From Prevotella fusca JCM 17724 (GTDB lineage: Bacteria > Bacteroidota > Bacteroidia > Bacteroidales > Bacteroidaceae), in contig NZ_CP012075.1 of the NCBI RefSeq assembly GCF_001262015.1, forward strand, positions 496,001 through 560,000: a stretch of 64,000 nucleotides of DNA, written 5' to 3'. Shown here in pieces: positions 9,401-18,000 of this stretch. The notes below the pieces were generated by a model that did not search any database, was not told the DNA's origin, and saw only the letters and a program-made list of their open reading frames with translations. The first letter of the stretch is position 1; the number at the start of each line of letters is the position of its first letter. A program made the translations under genes and the position numbers.

Positions 9401-9428
9401 GACCGCAGGAAAAACCTGCGGTCTTTTT
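9401..9428 (-). terminator. Bidirectional intrinsic terminator
   Basis: GACCGCAGG pairs perfectly with CCTGCGGTC around an A5 loop, flanked by T5 on one side and an A-rich run on the other. It terminates the rpmB-rpmG-DUF4295 operon on the minus strand and can also work on the plus strand. Confidence 0.9.
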
Positions 9429-9447
9429 GAATATATCTTTATAGAAA

Positions 9448-9606
9448 TTAATTCTTAAAGAAATCCTTGACAGCCTCATTTGGGACCATCTGCTCATCGA
9501 AAACGTAAGCGCCAGTCTTAGGGCTCTTAACCATCTTGATAACCTTTGAATATGCGCGACCATCCGTTGAACCTTCATGGAGGGTAGCGACCGCTTTCTT
9601 TGCCAT
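9448..9606 (-). CDS. DUF4295 family small basic protein
   Basis: The 52-residue product (MAKKAVATLHEGSTDGRAYS ... ending VKDFFKN) is a small basic protein found after rpmG across Bacteroidota. Its constant place with ribosomal protein genes suggests a ribosome-associated role, but no function is established. It starts 45 nt after the rpmG stop and is the last gene before the terminator at 9401. In many relatives ftsY comes next; here the operon ends and transposon debris follows. Confidence 0.85.
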   Translation of the reverse strand: MAKKAVATLHEGSTDGRAYSKVIKMVKSPKTGAYVFDEQMVPNEAVKDFFKN

Positions 9607-9651
9607 AGTTTAATCTGTTTTAACTATTAACTATACTCTTTGTGAGCGAGC

Positions 9652-9840
9652 TTACTTAATCTCCTTGTGAAGAGTTACCTTCTTAAGAACCGGATTATAC
9701 TTCTTGAGCTCAAGACGCTCTGGAGTATTCTTACGATTCTTTGTAGTCACGTAACGGCTTGTACCAGCCATACCACTATTCTTCATCTCGGTACATTCCA
9801 AGATAACTTGGACTCTGTTTCCTTTAGCTTTTTTTGCCAT
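9652..9840 (-). CDS. rpmG: Large ribosomal subunit protein bL33
   Basis: A 62-residue basic protein with the family sequence: N-terminal [18 protein letters not shown], then [24 protein letters not shown] and a C-terminal lysine-rich tail. Cysteine pairs of the zinc-binding form are missing except one Cys, so this is the zinc-free (C-minus) type. It follows rpmB by only 5 nt on the same strand and is certainly co-transcribed with it. Confidence 0.96.
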   Translation of the reverse strand: MAKKAKGNRVQVILECTEMKNSGMAGTSRYVTTKNRKNTPERLELKKYNPVLKKVTLHKEIK

Positions 9841-9845
9841 GATAT

Positions 9846-10109
9846 TTAGTCTCCTATTACCTTAATGTCCTTCCAGTCAACATAACCCTTGGAAACAGCC
9901 TGCTTGAGAGCTGCATCAAGACCTACCTTGTTAATAAGACGAAGACCAGCAGCACTAATCTTCAGCTCAATCCAGCAACCTTCCTCTACATAGTAGAACT
10001 TCTTGCTGAAGAGGTTAACATCAAAGCTTCTCTTTGTACGGTGCTTTGAGTGAGACACATTACAACCGAGCTGTGCCTTCTTTCCTGTGATTTGACAAAT
10101 CTTAGACAT
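9846..10109 (-). CDS. rpmB: Large ribosomal subunit protein bL28
   Basis: 87-residue ribosomal protein starting [20 protein letters not shown] and containing the family's [14 protein letters not shown] segment. The open frame extends 18 codons further upstream, but the promoter box at 10161 and the clear bL28 N-terminus show that translation starts at 10109. First gene of the rpmB-rpmG-DUF4295 operon. Confidence 0.96.
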   Translation of the reverse strand: MSKICQITGKKAQLGCNVSHSKHRTKRSFDVNLFSKKFYYVEEGCWIELKISAAGLRLINKVGLDAALKQAVSKGYVDWKDIKVIGD

Positions 10110-10160
10110 TTCTATCTTTGTTTTGTGATTCGTTAATTGATACCTATTCCAAACAGGGTG

Positions 10161-10168
10161 CAAAATTA
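10161..10168 (-). promoter_or_regulatory. -7 box for the rpmB operon
   Basis: The minus strand reads TAATTTTG, matching TAnnTTTG, 52 nt upstream of the rpmB start at 10109. Confidence 0.6.
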
Positions 10169-10234
10169 CAAAAAAGTTTCAAATAAGCAAAACTTTCACT
10201 ACGATAATTGCTGATTTTAAGCTTTTTTGCAGGT

Positions 10235-10738
10235 TTATTCGGACTTTATATCCATATCATTCAGGAAATCAAGCATCAAACGAATAGCCTTATTAGTTGC
10301 AATGGCAAGGTTAATGTCACGTCCAAAGTCTTCTGTGAGCTTGAAGGTTCTTACCTCATCCTTGTTTCCATAAGCCAACCAGATTGTACCTACAGGATTA
10401 TCCTTTGTGCCACCACCAGGACCTGCAAAACCTGTTGATGCGATTGCAAAATCCACACCGATTGCTTTAATGGTACCCAGAACCATCTCACGGGCAACTT
10501 CCTCAGAGACAGCTGTCTGTTCCTCAAGAACTTCGTGAGAAACGCCGAGTAACTTTTCCTTAACCTCATCGGTATAGGCTACGACACCACCTTTATAATA
10601 ATCAGAAGAACCAGGAATGGCAATGATTGCCTCACTGATACGACCACCTGTGCAACTCTCTGCTGTACCAATTGTTAGTCCTGAAGCATAAAGGATGTCA
10701 CCAATCTGTCGAGATATAATCTTACTTTCAAAATCCAT
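10235..10738 (-). CDS. pncC: Nicotinamide-nucleotide amidase, PncC / CinA C-terminal domain
   Basis: Deamidates NMN to nicotinate mononucleotide in pyridine nucleotide salvage. The 167-residue protein is only the CinA C-terminal domain, without the N-terminal COG1058 pyrophosphatase domain, as in E. coli YgaD/PncC. The motif AESCTGG with the catalytic Ser is at about residues 26-32, and ASTGFAGPGGGT, another hallmark, at about 106-117. It lies 36 nt downstream of tsaD on the same strand and is probably co-transcribed. Confidence 0.92.
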   Translation of the reverse strand: MDFESKIISRQIGDILYASGLTIGTAESCTGGRISEAIIAIPGSSDYYKGGVVAYTDEVKEKLLGVSHEVLEEQTAVSEEVAREMVLGTIKAIGVDFAIASTGFAGPGGGTKDNPVGTIWLAYGNKDEVRTFKLTEDFGRDINLAIATNKAIRLMLDFLNDMDIKSE

Positions 10739-10774
10739 AATCTTTATTCTTTATAAGGGGCTTTTACTTTATTA

Positions 10775-11806
10775 TTACTCAAAGGTTACTTTACTGAACA
10801 CAGGGATATCCATCTGCGTAAAGTCGTTGTCCTTATACTTGAATGTTCCTACACTGGCAATCATGGCAGCATTATCAGTTGTATAACTGAACTTTGGTAT
10901 ATAGATTGTCCAGCCATAACGCTCAGCATGATCATGGAAAGCATTACGCAGACCATTATTAGCCGACACTCCACCAGCTACAGCAACATGCTTAATTCCA
11001 GTTTCTTTAACAGCTAAACGCAACTTCTTCATGAGTATGTCAACAATAGCATGCTCAAGGCTGGCAGCAATATCTTCTTTATGATGCTCGATAAAATCTG
11101 GATCATCCTCTACCCACTTTCTCATGTTGTACAAGAACGAAGTCTTTAGACCCGAGAAAGAGTAATCAAATCCTGCAACATTAGGTTCGGCAAACTTATA
11201 CGCTAACGGGTCTCCCTGACGTGCCAACCTGTCAATGATAGGACCACCAGGATACCCCAGCCCCATAACCTTTGAACACTTGTCAATCGCTTCACCAGCC
11301 GCATCGTCTATAGTCTGACCGAGTACCTCCATGTCATTATAGGCATTCACCTTGACTATCTGGGAGTTGCCACCAGATACCAAAAGACAGATGAATGGGA
11401 ACGGAGGCATGTGATTGTCGTCATCAGTTTCCTTGATAAAGTGCGCCATGACATGCCCCTGCAAGTGGTTCACCTCAATCATCGGAATACCCAATGAACG
11501 TGCAAAACCCTTTGCAAAGTTCACTCCTACCAACAGACTACCCATCAGTCCGGGACCACGTGTGAAAGCTATCGCCGACAGTTGCTCCTTTGTGATGCCT
11601 GCACGCTTCAAAGCCTGGTCAACAACAGGAACCACGTTCTGCTGATGAGCCCTTGAAGCAAGTTCCGGCACAACGCCTCCATAAGCCTTATGCACCTCCT
11701 GTGAGGCTGTGACATTACTGAGAATCACACCATTCTTCAACACGGCAGCACTTGTATCGTCACAGCTGCTTTCTATGCCTAATATATATATATTTCTTTC
11801 TTCCAT
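10775..11806 (-). CDS. tsaD: tRNA N6-adenosine threonylcarbamoyltransferase
   Basis: Transfers the threonylcarbamoyl group to A37 of ANN-decoding tRNAs, working with TsaB, TsaE and TsaC. The 343-residue ASKHA-fold protein has the N-terminal phosphate loop region LGIESSCDDTSAA, the metal-binding histidines in NHLQGHVMAHF, and AVAGGVSANNGLR near the C-terminus. Length is normal. It follows map by 36 nt and precedes pncC by 36 nt on the same strand, so map-tsaD-pncC looks like one transcription unit. Confidence 0.96.
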   Translation of the reverse strand: MEERNIYILGIESSCDDTSAAVLKNGVILSNVTASQEVHKAYGGVVPELASRAHQQNVVPVVDQALKRAGITKEQLSAIAFTRGPGLMGSLLVGVNFAKGFARSLGIPMIEVNHLQGHVMAHFIKETDDDNHMPPFPFICLLVSGGNSQIVKVNAYNDMEVLGQTIDDAAGEAIDKCSKVMGLGYPGGPIIDRLARQGDPLAYKFAEPNVAGFDYSFSGLKTSFLYNMRKWVEDDPDFIEHHKEDIAASLEHAIVDILMKKLRLAVKETGIKHVAVAGGVSANNGLRNAFHDHAERYGWTIYIPKFSYTTDNAAMIASVGTFKYKDNDFTQMDIPVFSKVTFE

Positions 11807-11842
11807 TTTCAGTTAGATTCTCTCCGAAGAGAACTAAGGACA

Positions 11843-12706
11843 TTAGTGTGTCAGAATTTCCAATCCATGCTCTGTCATCAGGAAGGTATGTTCCCACTGT
11901 GCAGAAGGCTTCTCGTCACCAGTGATGACTTCCCAACCGTATGGATCATCTGCATCAATAAAGACTTTCCAAGTTCCCATGTTAATCATCGGCTCAATGG
12001 TAAACACCATACCTGGAACAAGTAACATTCCAGTACCTCTATGCCCGAAGTGAACGATGTCAGGTTGTTCGTGGAACTCAACTCCTACACCATGACCACA
12101 AAGGTCACGAACAACACCATACCCGTTCTTCTCGGCATGCTTCTGGACAGCGTGACCTATATCACCGACAAAACAATATGGCTTGGCTGCTTCAGCTCCT
12201 ATCTCAAGGCATTCCTTAGCAACACGCACCAAACGTTCCTTCTCCGGGGTTGTCTTTCCACCAACGATGAACATACGACTTGCATCTGCAAAATAGCCAT
12301 CAACTATCGTTGTCATATCAACATTGATGATGTCACCTTCTTGAAGTACGTCTTCTTTCTTAGGAACACCATGGCATACCACCTCGTTGATACTTGTGCA
12401 GACGCTCTTAGGATATCCTTCATAATTCAGGCAGGCAGGGATTGCGTTATGATCCTTGCAATACTGCATGCAGATATCATCAATCTCCTGTGTGTTCATT
12501 CCCACATGTATAGCATCAGCAACAGCATCCAGACAGCCAGTATTGACCACTCCACTTCTCCGGATACCTTCAATCTGCTCAGGTGTCTTAATCATGTCAC
12601 GTGTAGGAACCAGTTTGCCCTTCTTCTCGAGAGCCATTATCTTTAAATCCATATCGGTAGGCTCCTGTCCCGGAAGACAATGCCATCTTTTCTTTTTCAA
12701 CTGCAT
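11843..12706 (-). CDS. map: Methionine aminopeptidase, type I
   Basis: Removes the initiator methionine from new proteins. The 287-residue protein is longer than the ~260 of E. coli because of a ~40-residue N-terminal extension (RWHCLPGQEPTDMDLKIM...) that is also seen in other Bacteroidota. Metal ligands are in DMTTIVDGYFADASRM, CGHGVGVEFHEQPDI, FTIEPMIN and AQWEHTFLMTE. Its promoter box is about 85 nt upstream. It is the first gene of a probable map-tsaD-pncC unit. Confidence 0.95.
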   Translation of the reverse strand: MQLKKKRWHCLPGQEPTDMDLKIMALEKKGKLVPTRDMIKTPEQIEGIRRSGVVNTGCLDAVADAIHVGMNTQEIDDICMQYCKDHNAIPACLNYEGYPKSVCTSINEVVCHGVPKKEDVLQEGDIINVDMTTIVDGYFADASRMFIVGGKTTPEKERLVRVAKECLEIGAEAAKPYCFVGDIGHAVQKHAEKNGYGVVRDLCGHGVGVEFHEQPDIVHFGHRGTGMLLVPGMVFTIEPMINMGTWKVFIDADDPYGWEVITGDEKPSAQWEHTFLMTEHGLEILTH

Positions 12707-12790
12707 ATCATCAATATTATCTTATTGCAATTATAAAGCAAACAAGTATAAGAAAAAAACTTATCTTCTTATATGCCTACTTAGTCTCTG

Positions 12791-12798
12791 CAAAAATA
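12791..12798 (-). promoter_or_regulatory. -7 box for map
   Basis: The minus strand reads TATTTTTG, matching TAnnTTTG, 85 nt upstream of the map start. Confidence 0.5.
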
Positions 12799-12845
12799 CT
12801 ATAATTCAAAGACATAACAAAATAATTCAAGTCCTTTCTTCCATA

Positions 12846-14268
12846 ACAATAGTCCGTTAAATTTTCGCGGTTTGCGAATCTTTCACCCAAAAGCCAACAG
12901 AAATTGTGGCAGAAAACAAATATGATAAGTATCTGAAAAAGAGTAGATTAAACAACAATATATAACATAATATAATCGGCTATCTCATTGAATTTCAGTA
13001 ACTTTATAGATGTAAAAAAAAAATAAAGTTTATGCTGACAACCAATTTGATTAGCCGATATATGAAGCTCTGCAAAGCAGCATTTAGTGCCGAAGATGGA
13101 GCAAAGTTAAACAAAAGTATCCAGACAAACGTCATGGAAATGCTTTTTCTTTTGATGGTCATCCCAAGGAGATGCAATTTCACGCAGATGGGACGCTATG
13201 GCAATCGTGGCGAGCAATGCTATCGGCAGACGGCAGAGCGTAGCGTGAACTGGCATGAGATGAATATGTGGCTGAGTGCTTTCGCCTTCAAACAAGGCAA
13301 GGGTCGCAATGCCATCGTCATAGACCCAATCTTCATCAAGAAGGCTGGGAAGCATACCCCATACGTGGGTACGTTCTGGTCGGGCTGTGCAGGTGCGGTA
13401 AAGCACGGTCTTGAGATCCTCGGCATCGGTGTGATAGACGTGGACCTGCATGAGTGCATGATGCTCAAGGCTGCGCAGACCACATTGGAAAAAGGCGGGG
13501 AGAAAAAAGAGATGAGCCTGTACGACAGGTATGCCAAGGTGTTGGAGGACGACAAGGTAACCTTACAGCGTATCTGCAAGGTTCTTGTCGCCGACTCAGC
13601 CTTCTCCAAGAGACCTTTCATCGACAGGGTAATGAAGATGGGATTCCATGTTGTGAGCCGCCTGCGTCATGACGCAGCCTTGTTCTACACATGGGACGGG
13701 GAACCCACGGGAAAGCCCGGCCGTCCCCGTGTCAAAGGTGACAAGATTGACGTGAGGAACATTGATATGTCTAAAGTCGAAATGCTTGAGCTGGAGGAGA
13801 CCTCCGGCAAGGTCTATGCGCTCAAGGCATGGTGCAAGTCCTTGCACAGGGTCGTTTCGCTTGTCATCCACGAGTTGCCTAATGGCAGTCGGCGCTTGTA
13901 TTTCTGTACGGATGAGAGCATGGACGGACGCGATGTGGTGGAGTATTACACCACACGTTTCCAAGAGGAGTTCTGCTTTCGCGACGCAAAGCAGTTCCTC
14001 GGCCTTACAGATTGTCAGGCACGCGACAAGAGAAAACTTGACTTTGCCTTCAACTCTTCATTCACGGCACTCAATGTGGCCAAAATCATGTGCAAGGAGC
14101 TTGGCACGTCCATCGGTCGACTTAAAGCGCAGATGGTCAATGCCTACTATGCGCAACGAATTATTGACGTGTTCGAGAAGAACCCGAACACGACATTAAA
14201 TAAAGAAAGTATTAATGAGATATTTAGTTTCGATACTGAAGCAGCATAAAATTTAACGGAGTATTGTA
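12846..14268 (+). mobile_element. Intact IS4-family insertion sequence
   Basis: The left end ACAATAGTCCGTTAAATTTT and the right end (reverse complement ACAATACTCCGTTAAATTTT) match at 19 of 20 positions. The element is about 1.42 kb, with one complete transposase gene and a 186-bp non-coding 5' region. No clear target duplication flanks these ends; if the true ends are CCGTTAAATTTT (12854, 14260), a 3-bp AGT repeat flanks them. The right side abuts another transposase remnant, so a rearrangement after insertion is possible. Confidence 0.75.
13032..14249 (+). CDS. IS4-family DDE transposase
   Basis: A 405-residue transposase. The first catalytic Asp is in AIVIDPIFIKKAGKH (residue ~98), the second in VLVADSAFSKRP (~189), and the Glu in the IS4 signature Y-x2-R-x3-E-x6-K, seen as YTTRFQEEFCFRDAK near residue 310. 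The frame is intact from start to stop, so it may be active. The G+C-richer coding sequence stands out from the A+T-rich flanks, in line with recent arrival. Confidence 0.9.
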   Translation: MLTTNLISRYMKLCKAAFSAEDGAKLNKSIQTNVMEMLFLLMVIPRRCNFTQMGRYGNRGEQCYRQTAERSVNWHEMNMWLSAFAFKQGKGRNAIVIDPIFIKKAGKHTPYVGTFWSGCAGAVKHGLEILGIGVIDVDLHECMMLKAAQTTLEKGGEKKEMSLYDRYAKVLEDDKVTLQRICKVLVADSAFSKRPFIDRVMKMGFHVVSRLRHDAALFYTWDGEPTGKPGRPRVKGDKIDVRNIDMSKVEMLELEETSGKVYALKAWCKSLHRVVSLVIHELPNGSRRLYFCTDESMDGRDVVEYYTTRFQEEFCFRDAKQFLGLTDCQARDKRKLDFAFNSSFTALNVAKIMCKELGTSIGRLKAQMVNAYYAQRIIDVFEKNPNTTLNKESINEIFSFDTEAA

Positions 14269-14468
14269 GCAGAGAGAGAGGCCTTTATCTCACGCGGAGA
14301 GTCTAAACGCATCATTACTGCATAAAGCATGACGACAAGATGATGCCATGCGTCAAACTTCTTTATATAGTGTTCACCTCCCAGGGCTTGGCTCAGAGAG
14401 AGGATTTCATCACTATTAAAATAGTTTAACAGTTGAGCATATAGCGGCTGTCCGATAAAAAAATATGA
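14262..14468 (-). pseudogene. DUF4372-type IS4 transposase, N-terminal remnant
   Basis: The minus strand encodes FIGQPLYAQLLNYFNSDEIL, then HYIKKFDAWHHLVVMLYAV and LDSPREIKASLSATI. This is the DUF4372 domain that opens many Bacteroidota IS4 transposases. It has no start codon and is cut at 14262 by the end of the intact IS4 element. No other part of this gene is visible on the far side of that element, so a deletion went along with the insertion. Confidence 0.75.
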
Positions 14469-14580
14469 TTTCGGTCTAAATGCTTAAATTACAAGGCTCT
14501 GCGATAAAACACAGGTCGTATAGGTAACGATTTAGAAATGAGCGAAGTGCACTGATACACAATATTTTGAATAGCCAAAG

Positions 14581-14642
14581 AACGCTCACTATTTCACTTA
14601 CAAAGATAACCCTTTTCGAGGAAAAGTGAGCGTTTTTTCATG
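14581..14642 (+). terminator. Inverted repeat followed by T-run
   Basis: GAACGCTCACTATTTC pairs with GAAAAGTGAGCGTT across a ~27-nt loop and is followed by T6. It could end transcription from the left or be an end of a lost mobile element. Confidence 0.45.
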
Positions 14643-14674
14643 TTTTTCTTCTTGTCAGTGAAAGAAAAAAGCGA

Positions 14675-15060
14675 TTATAGTCGTTGTGAGCGGTTACGAT
14701 GAATGAGCTGTTGCCGTACTCGTATCGCCACCTGCTTTTGGTGCATCTTTACTACGGTGCCATCATAGAAGCCATCTTGCGGAGCATCAAACAAATATTG
14801 CACAAAAGAGGTAGAAGCTATTAAAAAATCTCTGGATAAAACTTAGCTCCTCTTCATAGACCTTGATTTCTCGTTGTTGTTCTGAGATTGTTTTGTCTTT
14901 TCCCTTGATGGTATCCTATAAGAGAATCACCTTCCTACGGATTTCGTTCTTCTCCTTCTCTTTGAGGGGCGTTGTTGTCCTACCTTCTTTCTCTAATTCC
15001 GTAATACGCTCAAGTTCAGCGTTTCCAAAGAACGAGTAGAGAGTTCCTTCTACTCGCAGT
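14675..15060 (-). pseudogene. Remnant of a coiled-coil, mobilisation-like gene
   Basis: The minus strand, starting at the base after the giant ATPase stop codon, reads SKLRVEGTLYSFFGNAELER, then a charged helical stretch (ITELEKEGRT, KEKEKNEIRRK), an in-frame TAG, and GKDKTISEQQREIKVYEEEL. After a 1-nt frame slip it continues VQYLFDAPQDGFYDGTVVKM and ends at 14675. I cannot assign the family; the composition resembles the coiled-coil C-terminal half of mobilisation or conjugation proteins of Bacteroides elements. That the coding sense resumes exactly at the ATPase stop suggests the ATPase DNA replaced or entered the upstream part of this gene. Confidence 0.5.
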
Positions 15061-18000
15061 TTACTTAATGCTTTTATACGTAATTACATTTTCTCTAAAT
15101 AAATATGCTTCTGACGAACCCAAATCAACCATCCGGTTTAAAATCCAAATATAATCGTCAATTAGTTTTTTGTCGTTTTTGATTTTTGAAATGTGATTGT
15201 AGAAAAGTCTTTTAATCATTCTATCTGATGAAACTGATGTCAAAGATAACGAGGTCATAGGATTTGATTTGAAAACATCTGCCAGCCAACTGATACCTTC
15301 TGGTAAAAATTCTTTTCCACCAATTGTTGAAAACACATTTATTACTGATGAAGCATTGCTTTTTCCTTTTTCAAGAAATATTTTTTTGTAAAACTCTTTT
15401 TTTCCATTCAAAACACTCCAATTATTTTCATTGGGATTACCTTGATAATCCCATAGCAAATATCTAATGTCCAACAGAAGTTTTTGAATTAGCGGGTGTG
15501 TTCCATCACTTGGGATTAAATCAAACAGAACTTCCCATAGATTCCAAAAGTTGGTCTGTTGCTGTGAGTATTTTATTTGGTCTATTTTTAAATTTCCATT
15601 GTCATATAATTTCAATACAAAATAATCCAAAGTAGTATTCACAAATTGAAACAAATCGTCTCTTCCAAATCTTTGTCTTTGCGTATTTTTTGACAATGAA
15701 TTGACCAATGTAGTTAAAACAGATTTTGAAAAATCAAAATTTGCGTCCAAAAATAAATTGGCAAGATATTGTTCAATATCTGAAATTGATTCGTGATGAA
15801 ATTGTCGAGATTCTCTTCCTCTGTTATATGAATAATCTTCTTTTTTAGTTAAGTCGCCAAGAACTATCGGTAATATGTGGTTTATGAAATCTGTAAAATC
15901 TTTATCTGCTGTGTCGTATGGCGTAATTACAAAGGCTCTTGCAAGTAAATATCCCTCACACTTTTCTAAACTAATTTCTGAAAGGTCAAACTTTAAATTC
16001 TTATTGGATGAAATTTGTTGAACAAATTTTTCTTCCTTGTCCAGCACTTCCTTTAAACTATCTTCATCTTGGTGTCTATGAGATTTAGGATTAGCTTTTT
16101 TGTAACAAGCATACTTAATGAGACCAAGCCAAACCCTTTTTGCTTCATTAGGAAATTGTTTGAAAAATACTTCTCTAAAGTATTGTATGATTTTGTCAAA
16201 TTCGTGTTTAGCAAAGGGGGCAAATAGCATTGAAATTATCATTGCTATTATTCTGTCCCTATCTTCATCACCTTCCACATTTTCCATCAGCAAGTGAAAA
16301 GAAGATAAAGCAATATCTTTTTCCAGTATGTTGATGCTCATATTAAGGCTATGTTCTCTGTTAAATTTATATTGTAGAATAGAAACTATTGCATCAGTAA
16401 TTATTTCTATACACTTTGTTTTTTGCTCTTCATTTATGTTTGTTGAAAAATCTCTCAGTCCTAATACAGCTAACGTAATTGGTCTGTCATAAAGGATATT
16501 TAAGGATTTTGATGAAGAATATTGTTCATAGCAAGATAACCAAGATGAAAAATCAATAATTTCTTTCTTTTCGTAAGTTTTTGAAAGTTGTCCTGAAATA
16601 TTCAAAGACTTTGTATCTGCTTCAAAACTTTCTTTATTGGATTCAATAAACTTTACAACTTCATCATCGTATTCAGGTTGAATAGGAAAACCACCAAGTT
16701 TTTCATCATATTCTCCAACTTTTTGGTTTCTGATATCCATTTCAATTAAATTCTTTTTCCATATAACATCTTTACCATCATATTGTGCTTTTAGTTTGTC
16801 AATTATTTGGTGAATTTCTTTGTTTAATTTTCTAACATTAAATTGATAGTCTAAAATAAAATCTCGAAGCCCTCTTTGATATTTTTTTCTATGTGGAAGT
16901 TGATTTGATTCCAAACGCTCTTTTTGTGCAAATGAAATACGTCCATCCATTGAGGCAAGCACTGAGCTTTCTTGAAGTGCTCGACTTAAATCCCACTCAT
17001 AAAATTCCTTGACAGACAATAATGACAACATCGCCTCTTCAACTTCTCCGGGATAAGCAATAGCAACGCTCGTTAAAACCGCTATTGGAGCAATATTATT
17101 GCTGTTTTTAAGAACATAATCAAATATAAACTTCAAGTTCTCTCTACTAACATCTGTCTTTCTTTTAGCCGTTTCTAATAAAAACTTCTCAAGGCTCATT
17201 AGCAATGATTCCAATGCGTAGTTTGTAACGCTTAAACCTCTGTAAGCCGCCCATAATTCCCACGCCGCATATAGTTCTGTTTTTGTTCCGTCATTCTGTT
17301 CTATTTCAATTTGAGAAATTTTATGCTTATATTCACAAGTAGCGTTTACATAAAATTCAACCGAATAATTGATAAAATCAATGATGAACTTCAAACCAAC
17401 GATTGGATGAATCCACAATAAATTGTAAAAAGGCGTTTTGTAAATTCCCGAAGGGAAAAAGGAATGTCTATCTCTTATTCCCCAACATTCTTCATAACTC
17501 AAAGAATTCCTTGCCAATATGCCAAATCTATCTTCAGGAAAATCTTCTTTTTGGGGTGGTATATATTTCCAATTTTTCCAAGCTGTTTCAATAATCAATT
17601 CAGGCAATTCTTTTATCAAACGCAGGTTTCCTATACCTGAAAGACTACTTTCAATTACATTTTCGTAAAAAGAATTTAATCTCCAAGATTCCCGATTTTC
17701 TTTCTTGGTAAATGCTCTTGCAATAAGTTGTTTAATTTCTTCCTTTGAAATTGAAGCCAAGTCAAATAAAATTGAAATCAAGTTTGATGATTTACCTTTG
17801 ACATTTTCCTCTTGCCAAAATTCTTTTTCTTCTTCAACTTCTTTCAAATAGGTTAGGACAATAGATTTTGCCGCCTCTAATTCTGCGTTTTCAATTTTTT
17901 TGTATTGAAAAAGTAATCGGTAATACCAATTAGTGAGAAAATTGAGTATTGTAAGTTTTATTGATTCTAATTGAGTATTGTTCTTTTGAATAAAAAACAA

